Shown in pieces: positions 33,901 through 44,186 of a DNA stretch of 64,000 nt. Each line of letters starts with the position of its first letter. The stretch's first letter is position 1. Source of the stretch: Hysterangium stoloniferum (lineage: Eukaryota > Basidiomycota > Agaricomycetes > Hysterangiales > Hysterangiaceae); the NCBI GenBank assembly GCA_015178975.1, contig WHVD01000137.1, positions 124,001 through 188,000 on the forward strand. The letters are read 5' to 3'. The notes under the pieces are model-generated. The model searched no databases and was not told the DNA's origin. It worked only from the letters and a program-made list of their open reading frames with translations. The translations under genes and the position numbers were made by a program.

Positions 33901-34847
33901 CATCTAAGTCCAAGGAGGCTATCAAGAAGCTCAAAGATGATCTAAAGAGCCACTTCAAATTGCATGATCTTGGTCCAATTACTTACTTATTGGGTGTTGG
34001 CATTGAACGGGACAGGAAGAAGAGAACCATTACTCTATCACAGCGGCAATACATTTTGGACATGTTACAGCGTTATGGTCTTGCTGATTGCAATCCAATT
34101 AGTACACCTATGGTGCCTAACTTGAAATTGAGTAAAGACCAGGCTCCAGTATCCCCTGAGGAGATTGCATATATGAAGGACATTCCATACATCCATGCTG
34201 TTGGGTCTCTTATGTATTTAGCTGTTGCCACTCGTCCAGACATTGCTTACACTGTTGGTGTATTGGCTAGATTCAATCACAATCCAGGAAAGGCTCATTG
34301 GCTAGCAGTAAAACATCTTTTCCGCTACCTCAAAGGCACCCTTGACTTGGGTTTGACCTATGGCCCTAGTAATGACAAGGAACTATTTGTGTCCTATTCA
34401 GATGCTGATCATGGAGGTGATAAATCTACTGGAAAATCTACTGGTGCATATGTGGTTAAAATGGGTACTGGAGCCATTAGCTGGCAGAGTAAACTGCAAA
34501 CTATTGTTACTCTCTCTACTACTGAAGCAGAGTATATTGCAGCAGTATCAGCAGGTGCAGAGGTATTATGGTTGCGGAATTTGTTTGAGGAATTGGGATA
34601 TCCTCAAAAGACTGCATCCACATTGTACCTTGACAACCAATCTGCTATGGCAGTTGCCAGAGATCCTGAACACCATGGTCGAATGAAGCATCTTGATTTG
34701 AGGACATATTGGTTAAGGCAGGAAGTTGATAGTGGGAAGATTAAAGTGGTTCATCTACCTACTTCAGAGATGCCTGCAGATTTATTAACCAAACCATTGG
34801 CTAAGCCAAAGGTGGAATATTTGAGAAAACTATTGGGACTAGCATAG
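30999..34847 (+). CDS. Copia Gag-Pol polyprotein (1282 aa), gag shortened
   Basis: Order is typical copia: gag start (MASNNTYKHHSVILGESNYE), knuckle C98-C101-H106-C111, protease D185 in DTGASSHMT, integrase zinc region (WHRRFSHLNHADV ... CEPC, about 318-360), integrase core D385, D448, E484 (exact D35E spacing), RT with FVDD at 962-964, and RNase H (SYSDADHGG ... STTEAEY). All catalytic residues are present. The gag part is abnormal: the initial LLRMENCLS/DDMW-type region runs from NDMWLKLHQAH at about residue 90 straight into the knuckle at 98, whereas copia gags usually have some 150-200 more residues there. The reading frame is kept across the deletion. The LTRs being identical, the deletion either happened just before or since insertion, or the element amplifies with gag supplied in trans. 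Confidence 0.92.
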   Translation: MASNNTYKHHSVILGESNYEDWNHDLIGLLRMENCLSIVLGKEKQPNDVKLLTSWLERSNKAAGIIWHSIGSIQSSHIDINDAPNDMWLKLHQAHSTCTFCKRHCHIQNNCHLYKFAQKKALKQVEQKKRKHKRRKVAKVHASVSDKVSEEKQPESAGNASTCIPDSSDPSCALLVHASSDWTADTGASSHMTPHRHWFSSYKPFQIPVQVANGHIIMSAGIGAVRFKPKGKGNIILEFQRVLHVPHLTSNLLSVLYLTKKKNYHVSIFGSTMSFYQKKVLRFTATVTEQNQAYLDGITVPMTDYAGLVTTCPLDSTLWHRRFSHLNHADVKKLMTGDLVTGIQIDSQIAPDPICEPCLAGKQNRVVNKMATTRYTKPLALIHSDVHGPLPTQTLEGFRYWVTFIDDASRYAMTALLKNKSDVFEAFKLYKASVENKLGQTIKIFRDDKGGEYISKEFDAFLANAGISRQHTVRSEPHQNGVAERFNRTLEEGSTSILTESHLPPSFWGRAVLAITYVRNRSPTTALKHSVPYTAFHGRKPDVSNLRVFGSTAYVHMQKDQRVGLGSHTQKCVFIGYPSDYKGWLFYNPLTKKIIISNNAVFDERVLPGLSKQTTPSPPPLSIPKVFPDTQQFIDMFIPGPSGSTQVGAPQEPNQVGDDQGNALAPDSGSSSDSASEHSPSPPPQPRRNPPRNRVPPMRYPANIHNYRESTPVVESSDEAEDSVPASPQPVESEEEALGASEGDLYISVDEAFEFAYKASANDNAPRTLKEALQSPNADKWYDAAYAEMQSLLENGTFRLAKLPEGRKAIGSRWVFVIKRKKDGSIDKFKACLVAKGYAQRPGFDFTDTFAPTAKWATLRAVLALAALEDMELESIDISSAFLNGELEEEVYLQQPEGFHQGAHDEFLLLLKGLYGLRQSPRIWHKKLNAVLLSLGFKQVLCDHSIWVFQKGDVKVIIPVFVDDMTIASKSKEAIKKLKDDLKSHFKLHDLGPITYLLGVGIERDRKKRTITLSQRQYILDMLQRYGLADCNPISTPMVPNLKLSKDQAPVSPEEIAYMKDIPYIHAVGSLMYLAVATRPDIAYTVGVLARFNHNPGKAHWLAVKHLFRYLKGTLDLGLTYGPSNDKELFVSYSDADHGGDKSTGKSTGAYVVKMGTGAISWQSKLQTIVTLSTTEAEYIAAVSAGAEVLWLRNLFEELGYPQKTASTLYLDNQSAMAVARDPEHHGRMKHLDLRTYWLRQEVDSGKIKVVHLPTSEMPADLLTKPLAKPKVEYLRKLLGLA

Positions 34848-34868
34848 AGCTGTCTCATCAGGTGGGAG

Positions 34869-35175
34869 TGTTAGAGTATGATACTACAGCTCTAACATAG
34901 TCTATTATGATCTCCATATTTTTCTGATATTTGTAGTATTTTTCCCAGCACTGTAGGTGCAGTATTGAGTGAGTTACCTTAGGTCGGTACCTCCTGTATA
35001 GGTGCTTAGATAAGCACCTAGTAGTATAGTCCACTGTGGGTGTGGGAAAGTCTCCTTAGTGTTTACTTTCCAATCACACTCACAGGTATGTCTTTACAGT
35101 TGAATATACTTAGTGTTTACTTTCCAATCACACTCACAGGGGTGTTCTGCAAAGTGTTATTCAACTGTTTCAACA
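34869..35175 (+). mobile_element. Copia 3' LTR
   Basis: Identical to 30094-30400, preceded by the short purine run aggtgggag. Followed by the target duplication gccat, after which element A RT resumes. Confidence 0.95.
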
Positions 35176-35659
35176 GCCATTTGGGCTCAGAAACGGCCCC
35201 TCTACATTTCAGCACGTCATGCAAACGGTTCTAGCACCCTACTTGTGGATTTTTTGTTTAGTCTACATCGATGACATAGTCATATTCTCTAAGAACTGGG
35301 ATGATCATTTGCTTCACCTGAATCAGGTGCTTGGCGCTATCGCTTCGGCCGGTATTACTCTCTCTCCCAAGAAATGTTTTATCGGATATAATTCGATATT
35401 GTTATTGGGTCATAAAGTATCTAGGCTGGGTTTTTCAACCCATCAAGAAAAGGTTCGCGCTATATTGGAATTGGCCCCACCCACTAAGGTTTCTGATCTA
35501 CAACGGTTTCTTGGAATGGTCCTTTACTTTTCAGCATATATACCATTTTATTCATGGATGGTGTCCCCTTTATTCTCGCTCCTAAGAAAGGGAACACCTT
35601 GGACGTGGACTGCTGAACATGTCCGAGCTTATGAGGATGTTAAAACTGCATTAGGATCA

Positions 35660-36536
35660 TGTGATGTATCTAGTATATATTCACGAATTTTCCCTTAATT
35701 TTCCCGAATTTATTTCAATTTATTTTATTCTATTTTATTTTATTTATTAATTCAAGAATTAGGCTATTTCCTTTTAACTTCGAATACTCAAAGCTTCGAA
35801 TGACATCATATTATGTAATCGAAGCCTAGAGCGGTCGAAATATAAGTATAATAAAGCCGGGTTATCTGATTTCGAGAGACCGGGTTTTTATTATATTATA
35901 TTAGTACATATATGCGCATTATTATCGCGCGATCACGTGACATCACGTGACGACGACGTCACGACGTGTTTACAAATTGTCGCGAGTAGTTTTCGCAGCC
36001 GCTGGCCGCGTTTATTTCCGTTTCGGCGCCACGGCTTATTTTGCTTCCACCCTCGGCCATCCCGGGTTTATTTCCTGACTCGACCGGTTCGGATCTTCGG
36101 TTCGGATCTTCGAGTCGGGTGATAGCTATGACATCATAGCGGAATTATAGAAACTTTTAGAAGCTTCCAATAATTTCCTAATTAGTTATTTAGCTATTAT
36201 TAAGCAAAAATCTCTACATGTATAAAAGGAGGCCTAAATCACTGAATAAATCACTACTACTTTATTACTATCAACAGCACCAGCTCAAAGCTTATCTAAT
36301 CATCCTAAGGACAAAAATAGCCTTAGTCTGATATCTAACTGCAAGCACCTACACTTGCAGCATCTTGAACTCTTTCTCTTGAACTTAGCTAATTCATCTA
36401 AGTTCCCTCAGCTTCCCGGAAAACCTTTAGGCTTACTAATCACTTAAGTAAATCTAAATTCTCATTACTGAAATCCCTGCCCGTTTAGGTTATTCAAGAG
36501 CCCATTTTAACAGCACAGTTAATCGATCTTTAAACA
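35660..36536 (+). mobile_element. E-type LTR-like insertion
   Basis: Starts TGTGATGTATCTAG, ends TCTTTAAACA (877 bp), with a TATA box gtataaaaggag near 36221 followed by TSS-like sequence. It interrupts element A pol between the KTALGS and WGAIYAAFPG motifs. The flanks (gatca left, catgg right) do not match, and about 150 codons of RNase H expected between these motifs are missing, so insertion was accompanied or followed by a deletion. Similarity to no other LTR in the window. Confidence 0.75.
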
Positions 36537-38610
36537 CATGGGGGGCGATATACGCTGCATTTCCAGGTCTCGAGATTTTGCATCGAGCAGGGGGAGTTCA
36601 CAGCAACGTGGATCCACTGTCCAGACTCCCTCGGGTACCAGCCTTCGTGAGCCCTATTAGAGATGATTTGCAGGCTATCACCTCGACTTCTCTGGACAAG
36701 AATACTGAGGAAAAACTATGGAAAGACGAACCCGCTAAGAAAGCGGTCTTCTCTACCATACTCGATTCTATGGAGCCTTTTGGAGTAACTCAAAAGGTCC
36801 GACGGTCAGAATGGGATACTCATAACGCAATAAGGAATGACCAGGAAGACGAGTCCGACTTCGCATTGTGTCATCCTCAGCTACTAATCAGCATCGAGGA
36901 GGGATATATAAAGAAATTTCTAGAGGGTTATTCAAAGGACCCGGTTTTCAGGAATCTCTATGCTTTAGATACCCCTTCACCCAACGCAGTTGTTACTCCT
37001 TCTCACTACTTCGTGGGAGCAAACCGACTCCTGTACTTTCGCGACTCGGACTGGAAAAGTCGAGTCTGTGTACCCAGAACCATGATTAACTCGATTCTAA
37101 GGTTGGTGCATGATAACCCTTTTGAGGGAGCACACGCCGGAGGCCAGCGGTTGTTCAACCTGATGAAAGACCGGTTCTTTTGGCCGAGAATGCTACAAGA
37201 TTGCGTGTCGTACGCGCGTACCTGCGATATCTGCCAAAAAACCAAAGTCGATCGCACCGCTCGTCAAGGAGCCCTCAGACCGGCTGACATACCTTTTAGG
37301 CCATTCGAGGTAGTTTCTATGGACTTGATCACTGGACTACCCGATTCAGGAAAGGATTCGTATTCCGCAGTCTTCGTTGCCGTTGATAAATTGACGTGCT
37401 ACGCTATTACAATACCTACCTTTTCGAACCTTACCGCTGAAGGATTCACACGAATATTTGTCAAACAGGTAGCAAGCCCCTTCGGACTGCCCTCTCGAAT
37501 AATCTGTGACCGGGATAAAAGATGGACCTGCAGGTTTTGGCGGGAAGTCTGTAAGATCTATGGTACCACCCTTGCAGTATCTTCGGCTCATCATCCTCAA
37601 ACGGATGGGCAAATGGAGAATATGAACGCGACCATAGAACAGATGCTTCGAGCCTATTGTGCCTCTGCTAAAGAAAGCTGGTCCCAGTGGATTGAGGTAG
37701 TTGTTCACGCATACAACTCGACTGTTCACAGTTCCACAAACTATGCCCCGGCCTTCTTATTAATGGGATACCTCCCAAGAGGAATGTCTCGAGTTCTAGG
37801 AGGTGACGAGCCCCTAGTTCCTAGAGAACTATCAGACAGCCCTATGGCCGACCAATGGATCCTCGAGCTAGAAAATCATCGGCAGATGGCGCGGGATTCC
37901 ATCGCTCGAGCCCAAGAGATTCAAGCACGAGTGTATAACAAGAAGCAAAGACCTGTAGAAGATATCTCTGAGGGAGACTTTGTATTGGTGAACCCCCACT
38001 CCCTCGAACTGGTGGAAGTCAAGGGAACGGGGAAGAAACTGATACAAAGACGGATTGGACCATTCGAGGTCCTTGAGAAATTAAACTCTCAAGTATTTAG
38101 GCTTAAGATTCCCCCGGAGTATCCTATGCATCCAGTCATTAATCGGGATCATCTGCGGAAATATCAACCCTCTCCTTCCAAGCTAGGTCCGAGACCCCAA
38201 CTTGAGAACCTAAGAGAGTTGAAATCAGATCACGAAGAATATGAAGTCGAAGCTATTGTTGGACATAGGAAACAGCGAAATCGTCTGCTATTTAGGGTGC
38301 GCTGGAAAGGTTATGGACCCGAGGAGGATTCGTGGTTAAGCAGCACTGACCTTAGAAACGCCCCGGCACTTTTGAGGGCATACAAGGCGCTGTTCAACAT
38401 TTAACGGGATATATGCGCTCAAGGAATCATCTATTCCCTCTCTTTTGTAACTTCCTTTCAGAAATATCTCAGTTATTCGGTGAGCCATCTCGTTGGCTTC
38501 TATTCTTTTTCATTTTTCTATCCCTTCTGTCGATTGGGACAACCATTAATTGGCAGCGGACACATTTCCCCAAAACCCGGCCACAATTAATGAATTCTAT
38601 TTAACGACCA

Positions 38611-38735
38611 ACCGAGCGGAGTTTCAATTCAATATATATAAAAAAAAAGTACACGTAAATTCGCATAAATTTTCTTGATCTTTCACACCACGTCCTTCCC
38701 TCTATCTTCAACTTCACCACTTTTATCGCGTTATA
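38611..38735 (+). promoter_or_regulatory. Conserved leader with TATA-like block before ORF3 (element A)
   Basis: The 331-bp gap after pol contains ACCGAGCGGAG (38611) and AATATATATAAAA (from 38631) then ACGTAAATTCG, in the order and spacing seen in element B at 16949-16990. Suggests a separate start of transcription for ORF3. Confidence 0.55.
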
Positions 38736-41606
38736 ATGCTCCCTTTCCAACAAAACAAGCAAGTCCTCCCTAAGTTCAAAAAGGTCCAGCGAGCCCCGAC
38801 AGCCAGTACATCCACGACTGGCGGGGGATTCATCACCCGCGTGCCTCGTACAGACAATGTCGAGAGCAATTGGGGTACCCAGGAATCAACCCCCCTTTCG
38901 ACTTTCTCCTTTGGTGATGAGCCGGGGAAAAATACCGGTACGGATTGGAGCAAGCCGTTAGGCCCCTCCGTCAGGCCATCATCTGAGGAAGTCGCTGCTA
39001 GCATGCGGAAGCAGGAAATGTTCATGGAAGAACACAACGCAAGGAGACTCACCCGCAAAAGAGAAAGGCGTGCTGAGTATAGAAGTCAACAGGAGGCGAG
39101 GGGAGCAAGTGTTACGACCGGGCAAATCCCGCCGGACTCCGGGCACTAACTCATACGCCCCCACGTGCTACAAGCACCAATCGTCTGTTTATAGGATTTC
39201 CCGCCCGGACTCCGTTACGTCAAGACTCGTTACGTTCGACCTCATTAAGACACATATCAGTCACCGGACTTCCCCCGGACCCCGTCTCTGTCTATGTCCG
39301 TCTTCGTCCCACGCATCAGTCACCGGACCCGCTTAGAATCCCGTCACCGCTCTAATCGAGCCCCGTTCCCGTTTTAGTCAAATGACCTGTCACGATTTAG
39401 GACTCCGCTCCCGCTCCGTTTCCCGTTATGGGTTATGCTTTGTCACGATTCGGACTCCGCTCCGTTCCGTCCCGTTCCTAACACCAATTTGGTGTTTACT
39501 ATTCCCGTTCTATGTTTTGCTCATTTCGTCTCATTATTACTGGATTCGGTATGTCATGCATTCCACGATCTATATAAACTGGCAGATGTTGTACATACAA
39601 TCCAGTCAGAAAATTAGCTTAGATTCCCCCCAGTAATCTAATACATTTTCCTCTCTAAAAACCCTACTCTTATCAGACCGCTCGCACTAGTCGGAGCCCA
39701 CGGGCTCCGGCGCATCTATCTCTCTCGACTATCTCGATTCACAACTCTCAACTCACGACCTACGACTCACGACCCACGAACCCCCGCCCGGACTCCCCGG
39801 GATTCCCGTCCGCCTGTCTGAAATTGGACAACACGATCTAGCGAGGGCGCAGCCTATAAGCTGAAGCCAAGTCTTACCGGATATCCCGCGGGTTTCTCCG
39901 GAAACCCGGCCTGAGTGTGTATCCTAACAGCAAGAGAAGGAGTCCCCTCCAAGCGGCAGCGGCGTGAGTACAGAGCGCAGTGCGGAAACAGAGCTTCAGT
40001 GCCGATCCTTCCCCCCGCGGGAGAGAAATGGGCCGACTTCGCGGAGACCGATGATAGCGAGGGTGGGACGCCTTGTATTAGGACGACGGGAACCAAGAGC
40101 TGGAAGGAGAAGGAGGGTACCATCTTTTACGACTGGGAGCTACTTCGACGCATTAAGTTGCAACGCATAGTTCTCACCCGAGGGGATGGTCAAACGCTGC
40201 CCCAACAAGAAAAGGGATACCGTAGGGGACCAATTGAGTTTTCCTCGGATGAGGATGAGGAGGAGGACGAGAACAGGAATGGCGTGTATAGTATCCGATC
40301 TTTGGGAGAGGATTGCCATGAAGGGTTCCTTCTCCCATCTGAAGTTCGTTTCGTAACCAGCGACCCCAACCAAAGACAAACGCGGAGACCGTCATCCAGA
40401 GTATGGAGGGGTCACCGCCCTAGTCAACAGTCACTGGAACGTGAACCTTCCACGATTCCGGTCCCACATCTCTCGCCAACGTCGAGGCTCCTTCCCATCA
40501 TTCACCCTGCACACACTCCCTCAGCCCCAATTCTAACGCCTCATTTACCTCCCTCTTCAAACGCTGTACCAGTCCCAACCTCACTTGGGATATCGAGGCC
40601 CCCTCCCATCCTTCACCCGACACACACTCCCTCTGCCCAACGCAAACCTTCCCCGATTCTAGCACCTCGTCTCTCTCCCTCCCCGAAAGCTATACCGGTA
40701 CTGACCCAACTTCCGCCATCACCGGGTATCCCTCCCGATTCTCCGTATTCATATTGCGTGTCCTTGGGTAGCCCTATCCAGGACCTTCCACCAGAGCGAA
40801 TGGATGTCGATTTGGACCCCCCTACACTGGACGTCATTGATCCCCTGGCAAGCAGAAAGGTGAAGGAGATGCAGAAAGCCACCACTCCTCTCCGAGAACA
40901 ATCCCCTATTCCCGTCCTTGACAGCCCGGTTCCCCTCACTGAGCCCGTATCCACAACTTTCTGGATGGGAGTAGCTGTCAACTACCCTTCCGAACAGTTT
41001 CCTGTCAGAAGGGTGCTATCAGAGCTTGTGCCAGTACTTCAACAACCGGTCCTTCAAGGGAGCCTCAAGGGTTGTCGCGGTCTGGCTCCATTGTCGGAGA
41101 TAATGGAGGATTTCTATCTCTCCTTCGAGGATCTCGCAGAGGGGAAGAACTTTGCACGAGCAGCACAGGAGATTAAACTCTCTATGTTCCGGCACATCAT
41201 AGTGGAGCTTCACCATCTGCCCCCAGACTCAGCGAATGTCCTCTCTATTGCTGGCTTAGTAGATTTACTCGAGGCCCTCGTCCTGACGCCTCCCACAGAG
41301 ACCACCATGCAACCACACGTCCCTGCCTTACTGCCCGCGTCTTCGTTTCCCCTCCCCAAAGCTCCTCTTCTCACGCGGATTTCCGCTCCGCCGGTTAGTG
41401 TCCGCGCAGTTGTTCGTTGCAGAGAGAAAGCCTACAGACGATGGGCCGACTCTTTGTACAGGAACTCTAGTGATTTGACTCGGGCGAGAATAGCTGAATC
41501 CTTCAGAGTAAAAAGGGAACGATGGGGAAACCTCATTTTCGACCTTGGGGGATCCTCACAGGAAGCTTGGGGCGGCGTCCCAGATGCTCTTCAACACCTA
41601 GTATAG
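38736..41606 (+). CDS. Element A ORF3, unknown function (681 codons apart from an inserted LTR)
   Basis: Extra gene of the gypsy element. The ATG at 38736 opens a frame that is interrupted by the C-type LTR at 39110-39929. Segments 38736-39109 and 39935-41606 total 2046 nt and are in phase with no stop, so the frame was intact when the LTR landed. Blocks in order: KQVLPKFKKVQRAP; a TDNVESNWGTQ ... FSFGDEPG region; charged helix (RRLTRKRERRAEYRSQQEAR); KWADFAETDDSEGG ... IFYDWELLRRIKLQRI; DCHEGFLLPSEVRFVTSDPNQ; a Pro-rich linker; VSLGSPIQDLPPERMDVDLD; VNYPSEQFPVRRVLSELVPV; and a C-terminal RAYRRW-like and GNLIFDLGGSSQEAWGGVP block. No membrane span, zinc motif or known fold that I recognise. 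Its position between chromodomain and 3' LTR is that of env-like or accessory genes in other gypsy lineages. It followed the same order in families B and F. Confidence 0.82.
39110..39929 (+). mobile_element. Solo LTR, family C (820 bp)
   Basis: TGTTACGACCGGGC to GTATCCTAACA with target duplication gcaag at 39105-39109 and 39930-39934. Sister copy without the MITE of 4760-6251. A ctatataaactgg TATA-like site is near 39570. Confidence 0.93.
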
Positions 41607-41631
41607 CACATCTCTTCGAACTGGGGGGCAC

Positions 41632-42269
41632 TGTGAAGGGTATGCATATATCATGATTGGACTGTGGAATAATACATATATTATAGTATTATATTATTTA
41701 GTTCTTACTCTTTTTCCCTAACTCTCTAGATCTTCGAGCATACCCGTATTTCTTAGTTCGAAGTCTTGTGTATATCTATGGGCGCTCTCAGCGCTAAATG
41801 CAGACAACTTTTTACCCAGCAGACACCACTTCGTAACGACTCAGACATCGAATAACGAGAGGTATCAAGGGTAGTATCTCAGCTACCATAAAGGTAGCAT
41901 TCTCTAGTCTACTAATAGCCTGTTGAACTCAAACCGCTAAGGTCGAGTTCCGCTTTCAAGACTTTGCGCTCGTCGACACCGTAGTCGACTCACACTACTA
42001 ATACTCTATCCTAGACACTCAGTCTTTAGCTGAGTATCTTTCTTATTTCTAGCTACTAGTTGTACCGTAAAAGGTCAACTCGTTATCTTACTGTTCTAAG
42101 CCGTCACGAGCAACTATACAGTTGCTCTTGAGGCGTGCAGTGCGTTCTTATACTAGTACTAACAGTCTAGTAGTCTATAGTATTGTACTGACGGTCAATA
42201 CTCTCTAATAGTAGTTGAATAAACACTATTCTTCGTATATAGAGTGGTCAGAATCCACCACTCTTCACA
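41632..42269 (+). mobile_element. Family A LTR (subtype 2), 3' end of element A
   Basis: TGTGAAGGGTATGCATATAT to CACTCTTCACA, 638 bp, preceded by the purine tract actggggggcac. U3 matches 23105-23742, not the 5' LTR of the same element. Right neighbour is a broken B-type LTR. Confidence 0.9.
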
Positions 42270-42270
42270 G

Positions 42271-42782
42271 TATGTGGTACATCGACTCTTGTGGGCACAC
42301 ACACGCCAGACCTATGTATTCTAGCGCCCATAGTTTAGAACTCAGACACTTTTTACACTGCAACCACGACTTACCCAGACACCTGTTAGTGTCCTGTAAG
42401 TTGTGATTGGTGTATCATCTCGACCGTCACAGACGGGCTTTAGCTACTCATTCAAACTGAGTTTTGAACTGTCTCAGTCGAAACTCAATCCCTATCTCAA
42501 CTCACGTGGACTACATCCACGCTACTCTATTATTCGACTCTCTAACTACTCTACTTGCACTCGAGCAGTTGTCCAGAATCGCACTTAACCAGTCGATTCT
42601 GCTTATTCGTTCTAGCTATCTACCTTACTTTAGATAGCTATTTCTCTCTACCGTATTGAACTAAGTAGTCAATACGTGTTCGGTCCGTATTAGACTTAGA
42701 CAGTCAATACATCGTGGTATCGTACTTCAACAGTCGATATTCTTCGTATATAGAACGGTTAGAACTTCTACCACTCTTCACA
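42271..42782 (+). mobile_element. 5'-truncated family B LTR
   Basis: Begins within the LTR (tatgtggtacatcgactc, compare tatgcggtacatcgactc in the complete copies) and runs to CACTCTTCACA at 42782. The first 120 or so bases are missing, at the junction with the A-type LTR. It keeps the hairpin series, including a good version of the TATCG/CGATA hairpin near 42718-42742. Confidence 0.88.
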
Positions 42783-43503
42783 CCATCCAATCAAGCCGAC
42801 GAACAGGGAAACAGTACTAAGCAGGAACGAGACTGACGGTGACGTTTGGGTGCAAATAGCAATCAACTATCACTCAACACAGTTCACCGTCAGCAGGGTC
42901 CTGGGTCAACTACTGCCCGCACTACAGCCACCCTTGCTAGAGGGGAAAGTATGCGACTGCAGAGGACTCGCACCATTGGAGGAGACTATGGTTGACTTTT
43001 ACCTGCTAATAAACAACGCGGCAGAGGCGGAGAAGCTGCAAAGCATTGTTTCAGGGATCAAGCTGTCACCATTCAGACAGCTGTCGGCGCACTTCCCTTG
43101 CACCCCTCCCGAACCTTCAATCTCTACCCCCCTTACCGACCTTGTCGATCTCCTTGAGGAGTTACTTCCTGCTAATGACAGTCGGCTGGACCCTGATTGC
43201 TTGACCACGGGCAGTACTACTCCCCAGCAGACGGCACTTCATCTCCTCCCGCAACTGGACCTCGACCCAGCTGACAGGATTCGCCTCATCATCAGGACGT
43301 GACAAAAAGCCTATGGCCACTGGGTATCTATGGTGCATAAAGCGGGACAATTGTCTCCCAACTCTCGCGACTCGAAGCTCTGTGAGATTGTAGGTCCCCT
43401 CCACAACAAGCAGGAGGAATGGGGTCAGGCGATATTACAGCTAGGGGGTTCTGACAAGGAAGCATGGGGAGGAGTCCCCAGTAGGCTACAAGACTTCACA
43501 TGA
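42783..43503 (+). pseudogene. Family F ORF3, C-terminal part
   Basis: Contains WVQIAINYHSTQFTVSRVL, DCRGLAPLEETMVDFYLL, TDLVDLLEELLP, KAYGHWVSM and AILQLGGSDKEAWGGVP, a diverged version of the ORF3 C-terminal half in elements A and B. A TGA at 43300-43302 interrupts it where the other copies have a sense codon. It ends before the purine tract and the F LTR, so ORF3 sits in the same place in a third family. Confidence 0.82.
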
Positions 43504-43529
43504 CATGGTCCTCTGAACTGGGGGGGCAC

Positions 43530-44186
43530 TGTGAAGGATAGGTCATATAGGAAGCGCAACTAAAGGCTCTAAGCCTAGACCTTAAGCCGCTTTATAATAC
43601 AATTATTTCATTTTGTTTTATATTTTTTTCTCTCTTTATCATTCATAAATACGCTTTATAGTTCGAGAGCCCATGTATGCTTGTGGGCGCTCTCGCCCAC
43701 AAGAAGTATGTGTATGTCACAGTAGTAGTCACACAACTAAATTTTAGACACTTTTCAACCCCGACAACCATCACCTGCACAGCAAGTACTGGTTTGGGGT
43801 CTTGTCTAAAACAAACTTCTACTTATCTCTCTTCATTGAGTTATAGTAATTACACTTCATACTGAAACAGTCGAAGTCCGTTATTACTATTCGACTCAAC
43901 TTCAAGCTCTTGACTAGCGTGGTAAGAATATCCATCGTAACTAACTTTCTTAGGATATTCTCTCTCTTTCGCGCACTACGTACTTTCTCTTGTCTATTTG
44001 GCCTTCAGCCCAACTAGCTAAACAATCGAATCGTACCGTAAGGTTGATCCGTCCTTGTAATTATCTGCCGATGGTACCTTAAAGGTCGATCGCAATCTAC
44101 ATCTTAACTACTAGTCGATTGTATTTCATACTATCATTAGTCAATAACAATCGTACATTGAGTGGTAAACTACTCGACCCTTTACA
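43530..44186 (+). mobile_element. Gypsy family F 3' LTR
   Basis: TGTGAAGGATAGGTC to CGACCCTTTACA (657 bp), preceded by actgggggggcac. Sister of 20907-21596. The outer flanks (attgg left of 20907, gtatc right of 44186) do not match, so the two LTRs may not be from the same insertion. It is the last mobile sequence before gene space. Confidence 0.88.

Larger units (their letters stand above)
30094..35175 (+). mobile_element. Full-length Ty1/copia element with identical LTRs
   Basis: Two 307-bp LTRs (30094-30400, 34869-35175) that I compared base by base and found identical, flanked by gccat at 30089-30093 and 35176-35180. It has a primer site, one uninterrupted polyprotein frame and inserts in the RT domain of element A. 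Identical LTRs and an open frame make it the youngest insertion recognisable here. A gag segment appears to be missing (see the polyprotein). Confidence 0.95.
28344..38404 (+). pseudogene. Element A Pol: protease, RT, integrase, chromodomain (interrupted)
   Basis: In the -1 frame relative to gag. Protease region near 28640-28670 has DMGADLSLI where D-T/S-G-A is usual. RT includes GVIEPSKSPWGVPAFVV and, across the copia insertion at 30094-35175, KRMP joins FGLRNGPSTF using the gccat duplication; the catalytic VYIDDIVIF is at 35263-35286. RNase H is largely missing at the E-type LTR (35660-36536). Integrase follows: zinc region around 37110-37250 (HAGGQRLFNLM ... CDICQ), then SMDLITGLP, CDRDKRWTCRFW and HHPQTDGQMEN for the DDE core. 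A chromodomain is at about 38238-38390 (YEVEAIVGHRKQ ... RVRWKGYGPEEDSW). Outside the insertions I see no stop codon. Confidence 0.88.
24773..42269 (+). mobile_element. Gypsy chromovirus element A (composite, with nested insertions)
   Basis: Order: LTR (24773-25415), primer site, gag, pol (RT, integrase, chromodomain), ORF3, polypurine tract (about 41619-41631), LTR (41632-42269). Inserted into it are a copia element, an E-type LTR and a C-type LTR. The two terminal LTRs have different U3 regions, so they do not descend from one reverse-transcription event. The 5' LTR is preceded by another element's ORF3 and purine tract. This points to LTR-LTR recombination between family members. The coding regions are otherwise well preserved, in contrast to element B. 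Confidence 0.8.

Noticed and set aside
38736-41606. ORF3 as an envelope-like gene
   Set aside because: It occupies the env position, but no signal peptide, membrane segment or glycoprotein-like Cys pattern is visible in the three families.
24773-42269. Element A as a simple intact insertion with target duplication
   Set aside because: The terminal LTRs differ in U3, the left flank is another element's ORF3 and purine tract, and the right flank is a broken B LTR.
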